Below are positions 6,682 to 14,320 of a DNA stretch of 26,648 bases, one piece after another. The stretch covers positions 1-26,648 of the forward strand of contig JAZOWC010000062.1 of NCBI GenBank assembly GCA_045658985.1. Direction: 5' to 3'. Position numbers and translations under genes: made by a program. The notes beneath the pieces are model-generated. The model made no database searches, had not been told where the DNA came from, and saw only the letters and a program-made list of their open reading frames with translations. The stretch is from RGIG3513 sp045658985. GTDB lineage: Bacteria > Bacillota > Clostridia > Oscillospirales > Butyricicoccaceae. Each line of letters begins with the position of its first letter. Position 1 is the first letter of the stretch.

Positions 6682-7481
6682 TGGAGAATATTATACGGGA
6701 TATACAGCTGTTTTTGTTTGATATGGACGGAACTCTGTATCTGGGCAGCAGGCTGTTTGATTTTACCGCCGAGCTGCTGGATACCATAAAAAAGCAGGGC
6801 AAGCGCTATATGTTCATGACCAACAACTCGTCAAAGAGCGTTGCCGATTACGTGAGCAAGCTTGCCGCCCTGGGCATAGAGGCCACGGAGGATGATTTTT
6901 TTACCTCCTCTCAGGCTACGGCGCTGTATCTGCTCGAGCATCACAAGAATCAGAAACTGTACGTCTGCGGCACCCGCTCGCTCAAAGAAGAGCTCACAAA
7001 ATGCGGTTTTGAGATCACCGAGGACGTATCGGCCACCGACTGCATAGTTATGGGCTTTGACACCGAGCTGACGTTCAAGAAGCTGCACGATATTTCATAT
7101 CTTCTGCTGACACGTCCCGATATTCCCTATATCGCAACCAACCCCGATTACGTTTGCCCCACCGAGTTCGGGTCGGTACCCGACTGCGGCAGTGTGTGCG
7201 ATATGCTCTTTAATGTATCCCGCCGCCGCCCCATCGTCATAGGCAAGCCTCAGCCGGAGATGCCTCTGCTGGCGATGCAGAAGGCAGGTGTGACCGCCGC
7301 GCAGACGGCTGTGATCGGCGACAGAATATACACCGATATCAAAAGCGGCCTCAGCGCGGGAGCGTATACCGTGCTGGTGCTCAGCGGCGAGACCACGAGA
7401 GAAATACTGGACGCATCCTGCGACAAGCCTCACGCGGTCATGCAGAGTGCCCGTGAGATTCTGGATATACTCAAAAAATAA
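6678..7481 (+). CDS. HAD-IIA family phosphatase (NagD/phosphoglycolate-phosphatase-like)
   Basis: 267-aa HAD hydrolase of subclass IIA. All four catalytic motifs are seen: motif I 'FDMDGTLY' (14-21, nucleophile Asp15 and acid/base Asp17), motif II 'MTNNSS' (47-52), the motif III Lys in 'GKPQPEM' (Lys190) and motif IV 'IGDRIYTD' (213-220, Asp215/Asp220 for Mg2+). Length is normal for NagD/AraL-type enzymes, with a C2-type cap between motifs II and III. It overlaps the end of the DUF1667 gene; the frame offers two consecutive Met codons (6678, 6681). In a glycerol-phosphate operon it may be a glycerol-3-phosphate or other sugar-phosphate phosphatase, possibly removing toxic excess. The family is promiscuous, so the substrate is open. 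Confidence 0.88.
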   Translation: MMENIIRDIQLFLFDMDGTLYLGSRLFDFTAELLDTIKKQGKRYMFMTNNSSKSVADYVSKLAALGIEATEDDFFTSSQATALYLLEHHKNQKLYVCGTRSLKEELTKCGFEITEDVSATDCIVMGFDTELTFKKLHDISYLLLTRPDIPYIATNPDYVCPTEFGSVPDCGSVCDMLFNVSRRRPIVIGKPQPEMPLLAMQKAGVTAAQTAVIGDRIYTDIKSGLSAGAYTVLVLSGETTREILDASCDKPHAVMQSAREILDILKK

Positions 7482-7494
7482 AGGAGAAAGCACT

Positions 7495-8214
7495 ATGGAT
7501 ACCATAAGAATGGTCAACAAGGGCAACACAAAAATGGTTGCACACCGCGGCGTCAGCAAGCTTGAGAGGGAGAATACCATGCCTGCCTTCGTTGCCGCCG
7601 GCAATCGCAGCTACTTCGGCATAGAGACCGATATACATATTACCCGCGACGGCAGATTTATCGTGTATCACGACGACAATACCCTGCGCCTGACGGGTGT
7701 GGACAGCGTGGTTGAGGAGCAGGATTTTGACACACTGCGCAGGCTGGCCATAAAGGATTTTGACGACTGTCCCCGCATAGACCTGTATATGCCCACGCTT
7801 GAGGAGTATATAAAAACCTGCAAAAAATACGAAAAAATCGCCGTGCTCGAGCTGAAAAATCCTATGCCCAAAGAAAAAGTCTCTGAGGTCTGCGACATTC
7901 TGGACAAGATCGGACACAGAGAGGGCACGGTGATCATCTCCTTTGACTACCGGAACCTGCTTTTTGTCAAAGAAAAGCATCCCGAGCAGAAGGTGCAGTT
8001 TCTGTGCAGAGAATATGACGAAGCACTGATCCAAAAGCTCAAAAACGACGGCATGGATCTGGATATCCATCGCGGCGCGGTAGACCGAAAACTGATCGAT
8101 CTGTGCCACCAAAACGGCATCGAGGTCAACGCGTGGACGGTTGACGATCCCGAGCAGGCACAGAGCTTTATCGATATGGGTATCGACTACATAACTACAA
8201 ATATACTCGAGTGA
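7495..8214 (+). CDS. Glycerophosphodiester phosphodiesterase (cytoplasmic)
   Basis: 239-aa GDPD-family enzyme, which hydrolyses glycerophosphodiesters to G3P and an alcohol. Active-site residues are visible: 'AHRG' (His17, Arg18), 'REN' (25-27), the metal ligands 'IETDIH' (Glu44, Asp46) and 'VYHDDN' with catalytic His59. Later blocks 'VLELK' and 'VNAWTVDD', plus the final 'GIDYITTNILE', are typical. There is no signal peptide, so it should act on imported or internally produced diesters. The ATG at 7495 follows AAAGGAG, 13 bases after the HAD stop, and is preferred over an in-frame GTG inside the HAD gene. It closes the operon and supplies the metabolite that GlpP senses and the GlpA-like enzyme oxidises. 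It is followed directly by a strong terminator. Confidence 0.93.
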   Translation: MDTIRMVNKGNTKMVAHRGVSKLERENTMPAFVAAGNRSYFGIETDIHITRDGRFIVYHDDNTLRLTGVDSVVEEQDFDTLRRLAIKDFDDCPRIDLYMPTLEEYIKTCKKYEKIAVLELKNPMPKEKVSEVCDILDKIGHREGTVIISFDYRNLLFVKEKHPEQKVQFLCREYDEALIQKLKNDGMDLDIHRGAVDRKLIDLCHQNGIEVNAWTVDDPEQAQSFIDMGIDYITTNILE

Positions 8215-8221
8215 GCACCGA

Positions 8222-8251
8222 CCGCGGGCATTTTTTGCCCGCGGATTTTTT
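8222..8251 (+). terminator. Intrinsic terminator of the G3P operon
   Basis: CCGCGGGCA (8222-8230) pairs perfectly with TGCCCGCGG (8236-8244) around a five-T loop and is followed by ATTTTTTG. Strong GC stem and T run, seven bases after the GDPD stop. Confidence 0.95.
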
Positions 8252-8333
8252 GTGTTTTCTCCGAATATGAAGCCCGATACCGCAAAAAATAACAGCAAAA
8301 GAGTCAAAGCATAAAGCATAGGAAAGGAAAAAT

Positions 8334-8759
8334 ATGAAGAAAATTGCAGTTGTGTATTGGAGCGGCACGGGCAATACCGAAAAAATGGCAGAGTACATCG
8401 CCGAGGGCGTCAGGCTGGCGGGGGATGAGGCGGAGATTTTTACCGCCGACAGATTTGACGAGAGCATGATCGGCAGCTATGACGGCTTTGCTTTCGGTTG
8501 TCCGGCCATGGGCACGGAGAGCTTGGAGGAGGGAGAGTTTGCGCCTATGTTCGGCCGCTGTCTGCCGCGGCTCAAAGACCGCAAAGTCGCCCTGTTCGGC
8601 TCCTACGGCTGGGGCAAAGGCGACTGGATGCGTTCGTGGGAGCGTGAGTGCGAGGAGGCGGGCGCGGTGCTTATGGGCGAGGGGGTCAAGTGCTGCTGCA
8701 ACCCCGACGAAATAGTTCGCGCCGAATGTCTGGCGCAGGGCGAGTTTCTGGTCAGATAA
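8334..8759 (+). CDS. Flavodoxin
   Basis: 141-aa short-chain flavodoxin, an FMN electron carrier that can replace ferredoxin in anaerobes. The FMN phosphate loop 'SGTGNT' is at 10-15, the first isoalloxazine loop around 'GCPAMGTE' (about 59-66) and the second around 'GSYGWGKGDWM' (about 88-98), where an aromatic residue normally stacks on the flavin. Length matches the clostridial short-chain type. Ribosome site AGGAAAGGA precedes the ATG. It is a single-gene unit between two strong terminators; I could not find a convincing promoter in the 80 bases upstream. Its location just before the nfn-hyd block fits a role in low-potential electron transfer. Confidence 0.93.
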   Translation: MKKIAVVYWSGTGNTEKMAEYIAEGVRLAGDEAEIFTADRFDESMIGSYDGFAFGCPAMGTESLEEGEFAPMFGRCLPRLKDRKVALFGSYGWGKGDWMRSWERECEEAGAVLMGEGVKCCCNPDEIVRAECLAQGEFLVR

Positions 8760-8770
8760 ACAATTATTAG

Positions 8771-8815
8771 AAAATAAGTATACCCAATATACGGGTATGC
8801 TTATTTTTTGTTTTT
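8771..8815 (+). terminator. Intrinsic terminator of the flavodoxin gene
   Basis: AAATAAG (8772-8778) and ATACCC (8780-8785) pair with GGGTAT and CTTATTT, with one mismatch, around a 7-nt loop. A T-rich tail runs to about 8815. Confidence 0.88.
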
Positions 8816-8894
8816 GGACTATGACAATATGCAATCTTCTGCATTTTTTTGCAAAAAATAGCAGGAAAAATAGGCTCAAAAACAATCTTTTCTG

Positions 8895-8923
8895 TTGTCA
8901 AATATGGGGTTTTGTGTTAGAAT
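8895..8923 (+). promoter_or_regulatory. Promoter of the Nudix gene (and possibly nfnAB)
   Basis: A -35 TTGTCA (8895-8900), a 17-bp spacer and an extended -10 TGTTAGAAT (hexamer 8918-8923). The predicted RNA start is near 8930, about 59 nt before the start codon. Since nfnA follows the Nudix gene by only 15 bases, this promoter may also serve nfnAB. Confidence 0.65.
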
Positions 8924-8988
8924 ACACACGGGGGAAAGCAGCCTCCTGTTATTTCTGTGCCCAAGATTGCATACGGGAGGTTTAAGTT

Positions 8989-9567
8989 ATGCCTATGCTT
9001 GACAAAAACGGCCTTACGGAGGACGAGTTTTTGCGCGGATATAACAGCGACCGCTACCCCAAACCATCCCTGACTGCCGACGTTGTCATGGTGACGGGCG
9101 GGCAGGATATGCGTGTCCTGCTTATATGCCGAGGCGGACATCCCTGCATCGGTATGTATGCTTTTCCCGGCGGCTTTGCCGAAGAGAGCGAGAGCATCGA
9201 GCAGACAGCACTCCGTGAGGTGCGTGAGGAGACGGGGATAGAGACGGCCGAGCTTTTGCCGGTGGGGCTGTTCAGCGCGCCCGGCAGAGACAAACGCGGC
9301 TGGGTGGTCTCCCAGTGCTTTGTATCGGTGCTGCCCGAGGCAGCGGCCGCAACTGCGGGGGACGACGCAACCCGGGCTGAGTGGTTCAGGCTCAGTTTGG
9401 GGAATAACACAGTGAATCTTACGGGTATGCAGGCAGAGATCACAATTGGCTACGGTGTTCGCGACGGACAGGTGTACACACAGAGCCTCAGCGAGGACAA
9501 GCTGGCCTTTGATCATGCCGATATGCTCGTCAGAGCTTTAATATGTATCCAAAAAATCCAGATATGA
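8989..9567 (+). CDS. Nudix hydrolase
   Basis: 192-aa Nudix enzyme. The Nudix box is complete: 'GFAEESESIEQTALREVREE' spans 62-81 and continues TGI, giving G-x5-E-x7-RE-V-REE-TG-I with the metal-binding Glu residues present. The N-terminus 'GYNSDRYPKPSLTADVVMV' and the Pro-rich 'FPGGFAEE' are as in ADP-ribose/NAD-type Nudix proteins of Bacillota. The ATG at 8989 follows GGGAGG by 8 bases. Likely substrates are nucleoside diphosphate derivatives such as ADP-ribose or damaged dinucleotides; the exact one cannot be read from sequence. It lies 15 bases before nfnA, so co-transcription with the NAD(P)-handling transhydrogenase is likely and would make a cofactor-housecleaning role sensible, though this is inference. 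Confidence 0.9.
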   Translation: MPMLDKNGLTEDEFLRGYNSDRYPKPSLTADVVMVTGGQDMRVLLICRGGHPCIGMYAFPGGFAEESESIEQTALREVREETGIETAELLPVGLFSAPGRDKRGWVVSQCFVSVLPEAAAATAGDDATRAEWFRLSLGNNTVNLTGMQAEITIGYGVRDGQVYTQSLSEDKLAFDHADMLVRALICIQKIQI

Positions 9568-9582
9568 AAAGAGGAGTAAACT

Positions 9583-10431
9583 ATGTACAAGATCGCTTCC
9601 AGAAAGGAGCTTAATCCCACTGTTACACAGCTGGAGATCGAAGCACCTCTTGTTGCGAAAAAAGCACTTCCCGGTCAGTTCATCATCCTTCGCGTGGATG
9701 AGGACGGAGAGAGAATCCCTCTTACCGTTGCCGGCTGCGACAAAGAAGCAGGCACCGTCAAGATCATTTTCCAGATCGTCGGCGGCACAACAACCAAGCT
9801 CAACGCAAAGCGTGAGGGCGAATACATCCAGGACTTCGTAGGTCCTCTGGGTGTGGCTACCCACCTCGACGGCCTCAAGAAGGTCTGCATCGTGGGCGGC
9901 GGCGTCGGCTGCGCTATTGCAATGCCTATCGCTCAGGCTCTCCACGAGATGGGCGCAGAAGTCACCAGCATCATCGGCTTCCGTAACAAGGATCTGGTCA
10001 TTCTGGAAGATGAGTTCACCGCTTGCTCCGACAAGCTGGTCATGATGACCGACGACGGCTCCTACGGCCGCCACGGCAACGTCACCGTGCCCCTCAAGGA
10101 GATGCTTGAGGCAGGCGAGAAGTTCGATATGGTCATCACCATCGGCCCCCTGATCATGATGAAGTTCGTCACTCTGACTGCAAAGCCCTTCGGCGTACCC
10201 TGCACAGTCTCCATGAACCCCATTATGATCGACGGTACCGGCATGTGCGGCGGCTGCCGTCTGACCCTCAATCAGGACGGTCAGAAGGTCACCAAGTTCG
10301 CTTGTGTCGACGGCCCCGATTTCAACGGCTACGAAGTAGATTTTGATGAGGCTATGTCTCGCGGCAGAATGTACGCAGACTTCGAGCGTCATGCATACGA
10401 AGAGGCATGCAACCTCTTCAAAAAGGCTTAA
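9583..10431 (+). CDS. nfnA: NfnA: small subunit of NADH-dependent ferredoxin:NADP+ oxidoreductase
   Basis: 282-aa ferredoxin-NADP+ reductase-like subunit of the electron-bifurcating transhydrogenase NfnAB (NADPH oxidation coupled to reduction of ferredoxin and NAD+, or the reverse). A ferredoxin-reductase beta-barrel with the flavin motif 'RIPLTVA' (44-50) is followed by the nucleotide domain with 'IVGGGVGCAIA' (103-113). Near the C-terminus is the [2Fe-2S] site of this family, Asp217, Cys222, Cys225 and Cys241, in 'DGTGMCGGC' and 'FACVDGPDF'. Related proteins include the flavin subunit of dihydroorotate dehydrogenase (PyrK) and SudB; the neighbour nfnB and length favour NfnA. Ribosome site GAGGAG. 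Codon use is strongly biased (Lys almost always AAG), unlike the genes before it. Confidence 0.93.
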   Translation: MYKIASRKELNPTVTQLEIEAPLVAKKALPGQFIILRVDEDGERIPLTVAGCDKEAGTVKIIFQIVGGTTTKLNAKREGEYIQDFVGPLGVATHLDGLKKVCIVGGGVGCAIAMPIAQALHEMGAEVTSIIGFRNKDLVILEDEFTACSDKLVMMTDDGSYGRHGNVTVPLKEMLEAGEKFDMVITIGPLIMMKFVTLTAKPFGVPCTVSMNPIMIDGTGMCGGCRLTLNQDGQKVTKFACVDGPDFNGYEVDFDEAMSRGRMYADFERHAYEEACNLFKKA

Positions 10432-10446
10432 AGGAGGAAAAGAGCA

Positions 10447-11856
10447 ATGGCTATAGATCCCAAAAAGCATGAGATGCCCTCGCAGGAGCCTGCGGTGCGT
10501 GCTCATAATTTCAAAGAGGTTGCCCTGGGCTACACCATGGAAGTCGCAGTAGAAGAGGCAAAGCGCTGCCTCAACTGCAAGACCCAGCCCTGCGTAAGCG
10601 GCTGCCCCGTTAACATCAACATCCCCGATTTTATCACCTGCATCAAAGAAGGCAAGTTTGAGGACGCATATCAGGTCATCACCAAGACTTCCTCTCTGCC
10701 CGCAGTCTGCGGCCGTGTTTGCCCCCAGGAGAGCCAGTGCGAGAGCAAGTGTACTCTGGGCGTCAAGTTCGAGCCCGTGGGCATCGGCAGACTGGAGCGT
10801 TTTGTTGCCGACTGGCACAATGAGAACGCAACCGAGAAGCCCGTGGCTCCCGAGAGCAACGGCCACAAGGTAGCAGTCGTCGGTTCCGGTCCTTCCGGTC
10901 TGACCTGCGCAGGCGACCTGGCCAAGAAGGGCTACAAGGTCACCGTATTCGAGGCTCTGCACACCGCAGGCGGCGTTCTGGTATACGGCATCCCTGAGTT
11001 CCGTCTCCCCAAGAGCATCGTTGCCAAGGAAGTTGACACCCTCAAGGCTCTGGGCGTTGACGTTGAGACAAACGTTGTTATCGGCAAGACTCTGACCATC
11101 GACGAGCTGTTCGAGATGGGCTATGAGGCAGTATTCGTAGGCTCCGGCGCAGGTCTGCCCAACTTTATGAATATCCCCGGCGAGGCTTACAAGGGCGTAT
11201 ACTCCGCCAACGAGTTCCTCACCCGCAGCAACCTGATGAAGGCATATCTGGACAACCCCGTAACCCCCATCCAGAAGGGTGGCAAGGTTGCAGTCGTCGG
11301 CGGCGGTAACGTTGCTATGGACGCAGCAAGAACCGCTCTCCGTCTGGGCGCAGAAAAGGTCTACATAGTATACCGCCGCTCCATGGAGGAACTGCCCGCA
11401 AGAGCAGAAGAAGTCGAGCATGCAATCGAAGAGGGCATCGACTTCCAGCTTCTGCGCAACCCCGTTGAGATCCTGGGCTACCAGAATCCCGACGATCCCA
11501 GAGATCCCAAAAACGGCTTTGTTACCGGCATGAAGTGCATCAAGATGGAACTGGGTGAGCCCGATGCAAAGGGCCGCCGCCGTCCCGTTGAGATCCCCGG
11601 CAGCGAGTTCGTTCTGGACGTTGACACCGTCATCATGTCCATCGGCACATCTCCCAACCCCCTGATCAAGAGCACCACCAAGGGTCTCGAGGTCAACAAG
11701 CACGGCGGCATCATCGTCAACGAAGACGGCCTGACCTCCCGTGAGGCTGTCTACGCAGGCGGCGACGCAGTTACCGGCGCGGCAACCGTTATTTCGGCTA
11801 TGGGTGCAGGCAAGACTGCTGCAAAGGCTATCGACGAATACCTCAGCGCAAAATAA
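10447..11856 (+). CDS. nfnB: NfnB: large subunit of NADH-dependent ferredoxin:NADP+ oxidoreductase (GltD/SudA-like)
   Basis: 469-aa flavoprotein related to the glutamate synthase small subunit. In NfnAB it carries the bifurcating FAD, the NADPH site and two [4Fe-4S] clusters. The N-terminal ferredoxin-like domain has Cys41, 44, 49, 53 ('CLNCKTQPCVSGCP') and Cys88, 92, 98, 102 ('CGRVCPQESQCESKC'). The FAD motif 'VGSGPSGLTCAG' lies at 145-156, the NADP site 'VVGGGNVAMDAAR' at 283-295, and the C-terminal FAD contact 'YAGGDAVTGAATVI' at 436-449. An isolated copy could be taken for a glutamate synthase small subunit, but no GltB-like large subunit is present and nfnA lies 15 bases upstream (site AAAGGAGG). 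My rough count of Lys codons is about thirty AAG to five AAA, a high-expression pattern. Confidence 0.94.
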   Translation: MAIDPKKHEMPSQEPAVRAHNFKEVALGYTMEVAVEEAKRCLNCKTQPCVSGCPVNINIPDFITCIKEGKFEDAYQVITKTSSLPAVCGRVCPQESQCESKCTLGVKFEPVGIGRLERFVADWHNENATEKPVAPESNGHKVAVVGSGPSGLTCAGDLAKKGYKVTVFEALHTAGGVLVYGIPEFRLPKSIVAKEVDTLKALGVDVETNVVIGKTLTIDELFEMGYEAVFVGSGAGLPNFMNIPGEAYKGVYSANEFLTRSNLMKAYLDNPVTPIQKGGKVAVVGGGNVAMDAARTALRLGAEKVYIVYRRSMEELPARAEEVEHAIEEGIDFQLLRNPVEILGYQNPDDPRDPKNGFVTGMKCIKMELGEPDAKGRRRPVEIPGSEFVLDVDTVIMSIGTSPNPLIKSTTKGLEVNKHGGIIVNEDGLTSREAVYAGGDAVTGAATVISAMGAGKTAAKAIDEYLSAK

Positions 11857-11857
11857 G

Positions 11858-11939
11858 AAATATACAAAAACAGCGCGGCAGACTGTTTTGAAGGCGGTCT
11901 GCCGCGCCTAAAAGCGTAATAGAGCTTTTGTATATATTT
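11858..11939 (+). promoter_or_regulatory. Nested inverted repeats between nfnB and hydC
   Basis: The 108-base gap holds three pairings. (a) GCGCGGCAGAC (11873-11883) with GTCTGCCGCGC (11897-11907), 11 bp perfect. (b) AAAAGC (11910-11915) with GCTTTT (11924-11929). (c) An outer pair, AAATATACAAAA (11858-11869) with TTTTGTATATATTT (11926-11939), one bulge. Pairings (b) and (c) use the same T bases and cannot form together. Stem (a) has no T run after it, so this is not a plain terminator; it may be an attenuator, a processing site or an mRNA stabiliser. Confidence 0.6.
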
Positions 11940-11964
11940 AACAAATATAGAAGGAGCGAAAAGA

Positions 11965-12450
11965 ATGAGCGCACAGTTCGATTTTGCGATCGTTGACAAG
12001 GTTCTTGCCGCACACGATTGCAAGCAGTCCGGAATCATTGCTATTCTGCAGGAGATTCAGGAGCATTATCATTATCTTCCCAAAGAAATTTTCCAGCACA
12101 TCGCTGACAAGCTTGAGATGAGCGAGGCTGAAATATACAGTGTTGCAACCTTCTACGAGAACTTCTCTCTGGAGCCCAAGGGCAAGTTCGTCATCAAGAT
12201 CTGCGACGGCACAGCATGCCACGTCCGCCGTTCCATCCCCATCCTTGACCGTATCCGTGCAGAACTGGGACTCAGCGCAGAGAAGAAGACCTCTGACGAC
12301 CTCAACTTTACCGTTGAGACTGTTTCCTGCCTTGGTGCCTGCGGCCTTGCACCTGTTCTGACCGTCAATGACGTGGTTCATCCCGCCATGACCCCCGACA
12401 AAGCAAGTGCACTGCTCCGCGAGCTCAGACAGGAGGTTGCCCATGCTTAA
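11965..12450 (+). CDS. hydC: HydC: NuoE-like [2Fe-2S] subunit of the bifurcating [FeFe]-hydrogenase
   Basis: 161-aa thioredoxin-fold ferredoxin of the NuoE/HydC family, the small electron-transfer subunit of trimeric NADH/ferredoxin-dependent hydrogenase. An N-terminal helical region (about 8-60) is followed by the [2Fe-2S] domain with Cys80, Cys85, Cys122 and Cys126 ('CDGTACHVR' and 'CLGACGLAP'), the usual C-x4-C ... C-x3-C spacing. Ribosome site AGAAGGAG. It is the first gene of hydC-hydB-hydA, and its last 8 bases overlap the start of hydB. It could be confused with NuoE of complex I or a formate dehydrogenase subunit, but the [FeFe] catalytic subunit two genes later settles the assignment. 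Highly biased codon use. Confidence 0.93.
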   Translation: MSAQFDFAIVDKVLAAHDCKQSGIIAILQEIQEHYHYLPKEIFQHIADKLEMSEAEIYSVATFYENFSLEPKGKFVIKICDGTACHVRRSIPILDRIRAELGLSAEKKTSDDLNFTVETVSCLGACGLAPVLTVNDVVHPAMTPDKASALLRELRQEVAHA

Positions 12451-14317
12451 GAACAGACAGGATTTTATTGCATACCGCGAGGAATCCATCAAAGCATACG
12501 GCGCACAGGCTGAGAAGATCATCGTCTGTGCAGGTACAGGCTGCGTTGCAGGCGGCTCTCTCAAGATCTATGACCGCCTCAAGGAGCTCATGAGCGAAAA
12601 AGGTCTGCACGTTGCTGTAGAGCTTGAGATCGATCCCCATGACGAGAGCGTCGGCCTCAAAAAGAGCGGCTGCCACGGCTTCTGCGAAATGGGCCCCCTG
12701 GTACGTATCGACCCTCAGGGCTGGCTGTACACCAAGGTCAAGATCGAAGACTGCGAGGAGATCGTAGAAAAAACCATCTGCAAGGGCGAGCACATTGAGC
12801 GCCTTGCATACACAAAGTGCGACTGCGTATACAAGAAGCAGGATGAGATCCCCTTCTACGCAGGCCAGACCCGTGTGGTTCTGGAGCACTGCGGCAAGAT
12901 CGATGCTACCTCCATCCGTGAGTATATTGCCATCGGCGGCTACTCCGCATTTGAGAAGGCTCTGTTTGATATGAATGCCGACCTGATCGTAGAGCAGGTC
13001 AGCAAGTCCGGTCTCCGCGGCCGTGGCGGCGGCGGATTCCCTGCAGGCAAGAAGTGGGAGCAGGTCAAGCGTCAGAAGGCTCTGCCCAAGTACGTTGTAT
13101 GTAACGGCGACGAGGGCGACCCCGGCGCATTCATGGACCGTTCCATTATGGAAGGTGACCCCCACAGAATGCTGGAAGGCATGATGATCGCAGGTCTGGC
13201 CACCGGCGCAAGCCACGGCTACATCTACGTCCGTGCCGAGTATCCTCTGGCTGTTGAGAGACTGCGTACCGCTATCGCTCAGGCTGAGGAGCTTGGTCTG
13301 CTGGGCGACAACATCATGGGCACAGACTTCAGCTTCCATATGCACATCAACCGCGGTGCAGGCGCATTCGTCTGCGGCGAAGGCTCTGCTCTGACCGCAT
13401 CCATCGAGGGCAAGCGCGGCTTCCCCCGCGTCAAGCCTCCCCGTACCGTTGAGAACGGTCTGTTTGACAAGCCTACAGTCCTCAACAACGTTGAGACATT
13501 TGCCAACGTTGCAGAGATCATCAACAAGGGCGCCGACTGGTATCTGGGCATCGGCACAGAGGGCAGCCCCGGAACAAAAGCATTCGCCCTCACCGGCAAC
13601 ATCTCCAACACCGGCCTGATCGAGGTCCCCATGGGCACCACTCTGCGCGAGATCATCTTTGATATCGGCGGCGGTATGCGCGGTGACGGTGAGTTCAAGG
13701 CTGTTCAGATCGGCGGCCCCTCCGGTGCATGTCTGACCAAAGAACATCTTGATCTGCCCCTTGACTTTGACAATATCAAGAAGGTCGGCGCAATGATCGG
13801 TTCGGGCGGTCTGGTCGTTATGGACGAGAACACCTGCATGGTCGAGGTTGCACGCTTCTTCATGAACTTTACCCAGAACGAGTCCTGCGGCAAGTGCGTA
13901 CCCTGCCGTGAGGGTACCAAGCGTATGCTTGAGATCCTCGAGCGCATCGTAGCAGGTCAGGGCAAAGACGGCGATATCGAGCTGCTTGAGGAGCTGGCAG
14001 ATACCATTTCTTCCACCGCTCTGTGCGGTCTGGGCAAGTCCGCACCCAACCCCGTCGTCAGCACTATCAAGAACTTCCGCAACGAGTATGAGGCCCATAT
14101 CTATGACAAGCGCTGCCCCGCAGGCGCCTGCCAGAAGCTCAAGACCATCGTCATCGATCCCAGCCTGTGCAAGGGCTGTACCAAGTGCGCACGTCAGTGC
14201 CCCGTTTCGGCTATCAACGGCAAGGTCAAGGAGCCCCATACCATCGATCTTGACAAGTGTATCCGCTGCGGCAGCTGCATAAGCGCCTGCGCATTCCACG
14301 CAATAAAGGAGGCCTAA
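12443..14317 (+). CDS. hydB: HydB: NuoF-like NADH/FMN subunit of the bifurcating [FeFe]-hydrogenase
   Basis: 624-aa subunit that binds NADH, FMN and several iron-sulfur clusters and is the bifurcation site of HydABC. Domains in order: thioredoxin-like [2Fe-2S] (Cys29, 34, 77, 81); NuoF core with 'GRGGGGFPAGKKW' (193-205) and the FMN/NADH loop 'CNGDEGDPGAF' (220-230); SLBB region (about 380-430); [4Fe-4S] site 'SCGKCVPC' (Cys482, 485, 488) plus Cys528; C-terminal two-cluster ferredoxin (Cys576, 579, 582, 586 and Cys606, 609, 612, 616). The ATG at 12443 was chosen because AGGAGG lies about 7 bases before it; an in-frame start 12 codons earlier lies deep in hydC. Overlap with hydC and a 3-base gap to hydA imply coupled translation. 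Confidence 0.94.
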   Translation: MLKNRQDFIAYREESIKAYGAQAEKIIVCAGTGCVAGGSLKIYDRLKELMSEKGLHVAVELEIDPHDESVGLKKSGCHGFCEMGPLVRIDPQGWLYTKVKIEDCEEIVEKTICKGEHIERLAYTKCDCVYKKQDEIPFYAGQTRVVLEHCGKIDATSIREYIAIGGYSAFEKALFDMNADLIVEQVSKSGLRGRGGGGFPAGKKWEQVKRQKALPKYVVCNGDEGDPGAFMDRSIMEGDPHRMLEGMMIAGLATGASHGYIYVRAEYPLAVERLRTAIAQAEELGLLGDNIMGTDFSFHMHINRGAGAFVCGEGSALTASIEGKRGFPRVKPPRTVENGLFDKPTVLNNVETFANVAEIINKGADWYLGIGTEGSPGTKAFALTGNISNTGLIEVPMGTTLREIIFDIGGGMRGDGEFKAVQIGGPSGACLTKEHLDLPLDFDNIKKVGAMIGSGGLVVMDENTCMVEVARFFMNFTQNESCGKCVPCREGTKRMLEILERIVAGQGKDGDIELLEELADTISSTALCGLGKSAPNPVVSTIKNFRNEYEAHIYDKRCPAGACQKLKTIVIDPSLCKGCTKCARQCPVSAINGKVKEPHTIDLDKCIRCGSCISACAFHAIKEA

Positions 14318-14320
14318 GAG

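Noticed and set aside
8821..8890. AT-rich stretch with TGCA-type short inverted repeats between flavodoxin and Nudix genes
   Set aside because: Pairings are too short and the composition too simple to support a structured RNA; only the terminator before it and the promoter after it are supported.
9538..11703. A 721-codon minus-strand open frame opposite nfnA and nfnB
   Set aside because: Antisense shadow of highly biased genes; no ribosome site or recognisable motif.
10447..11856. Annotation of the nfnB gene as glutamate synthase small subunit (gltD)
   Set aside because: The fold is shared, but the adjacent nfnA with a [2Fe-2S] site and the absence of gltB make NfnB the better call.
11965..14317. 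hydC and hydB as NuoE and NuoF of complex I or as formate dehydrogenase subunits
   Set aside because: The next gene is an [FeFe]-hydrogenase with intact H-cluster motifs, and no other nuo genes are present.
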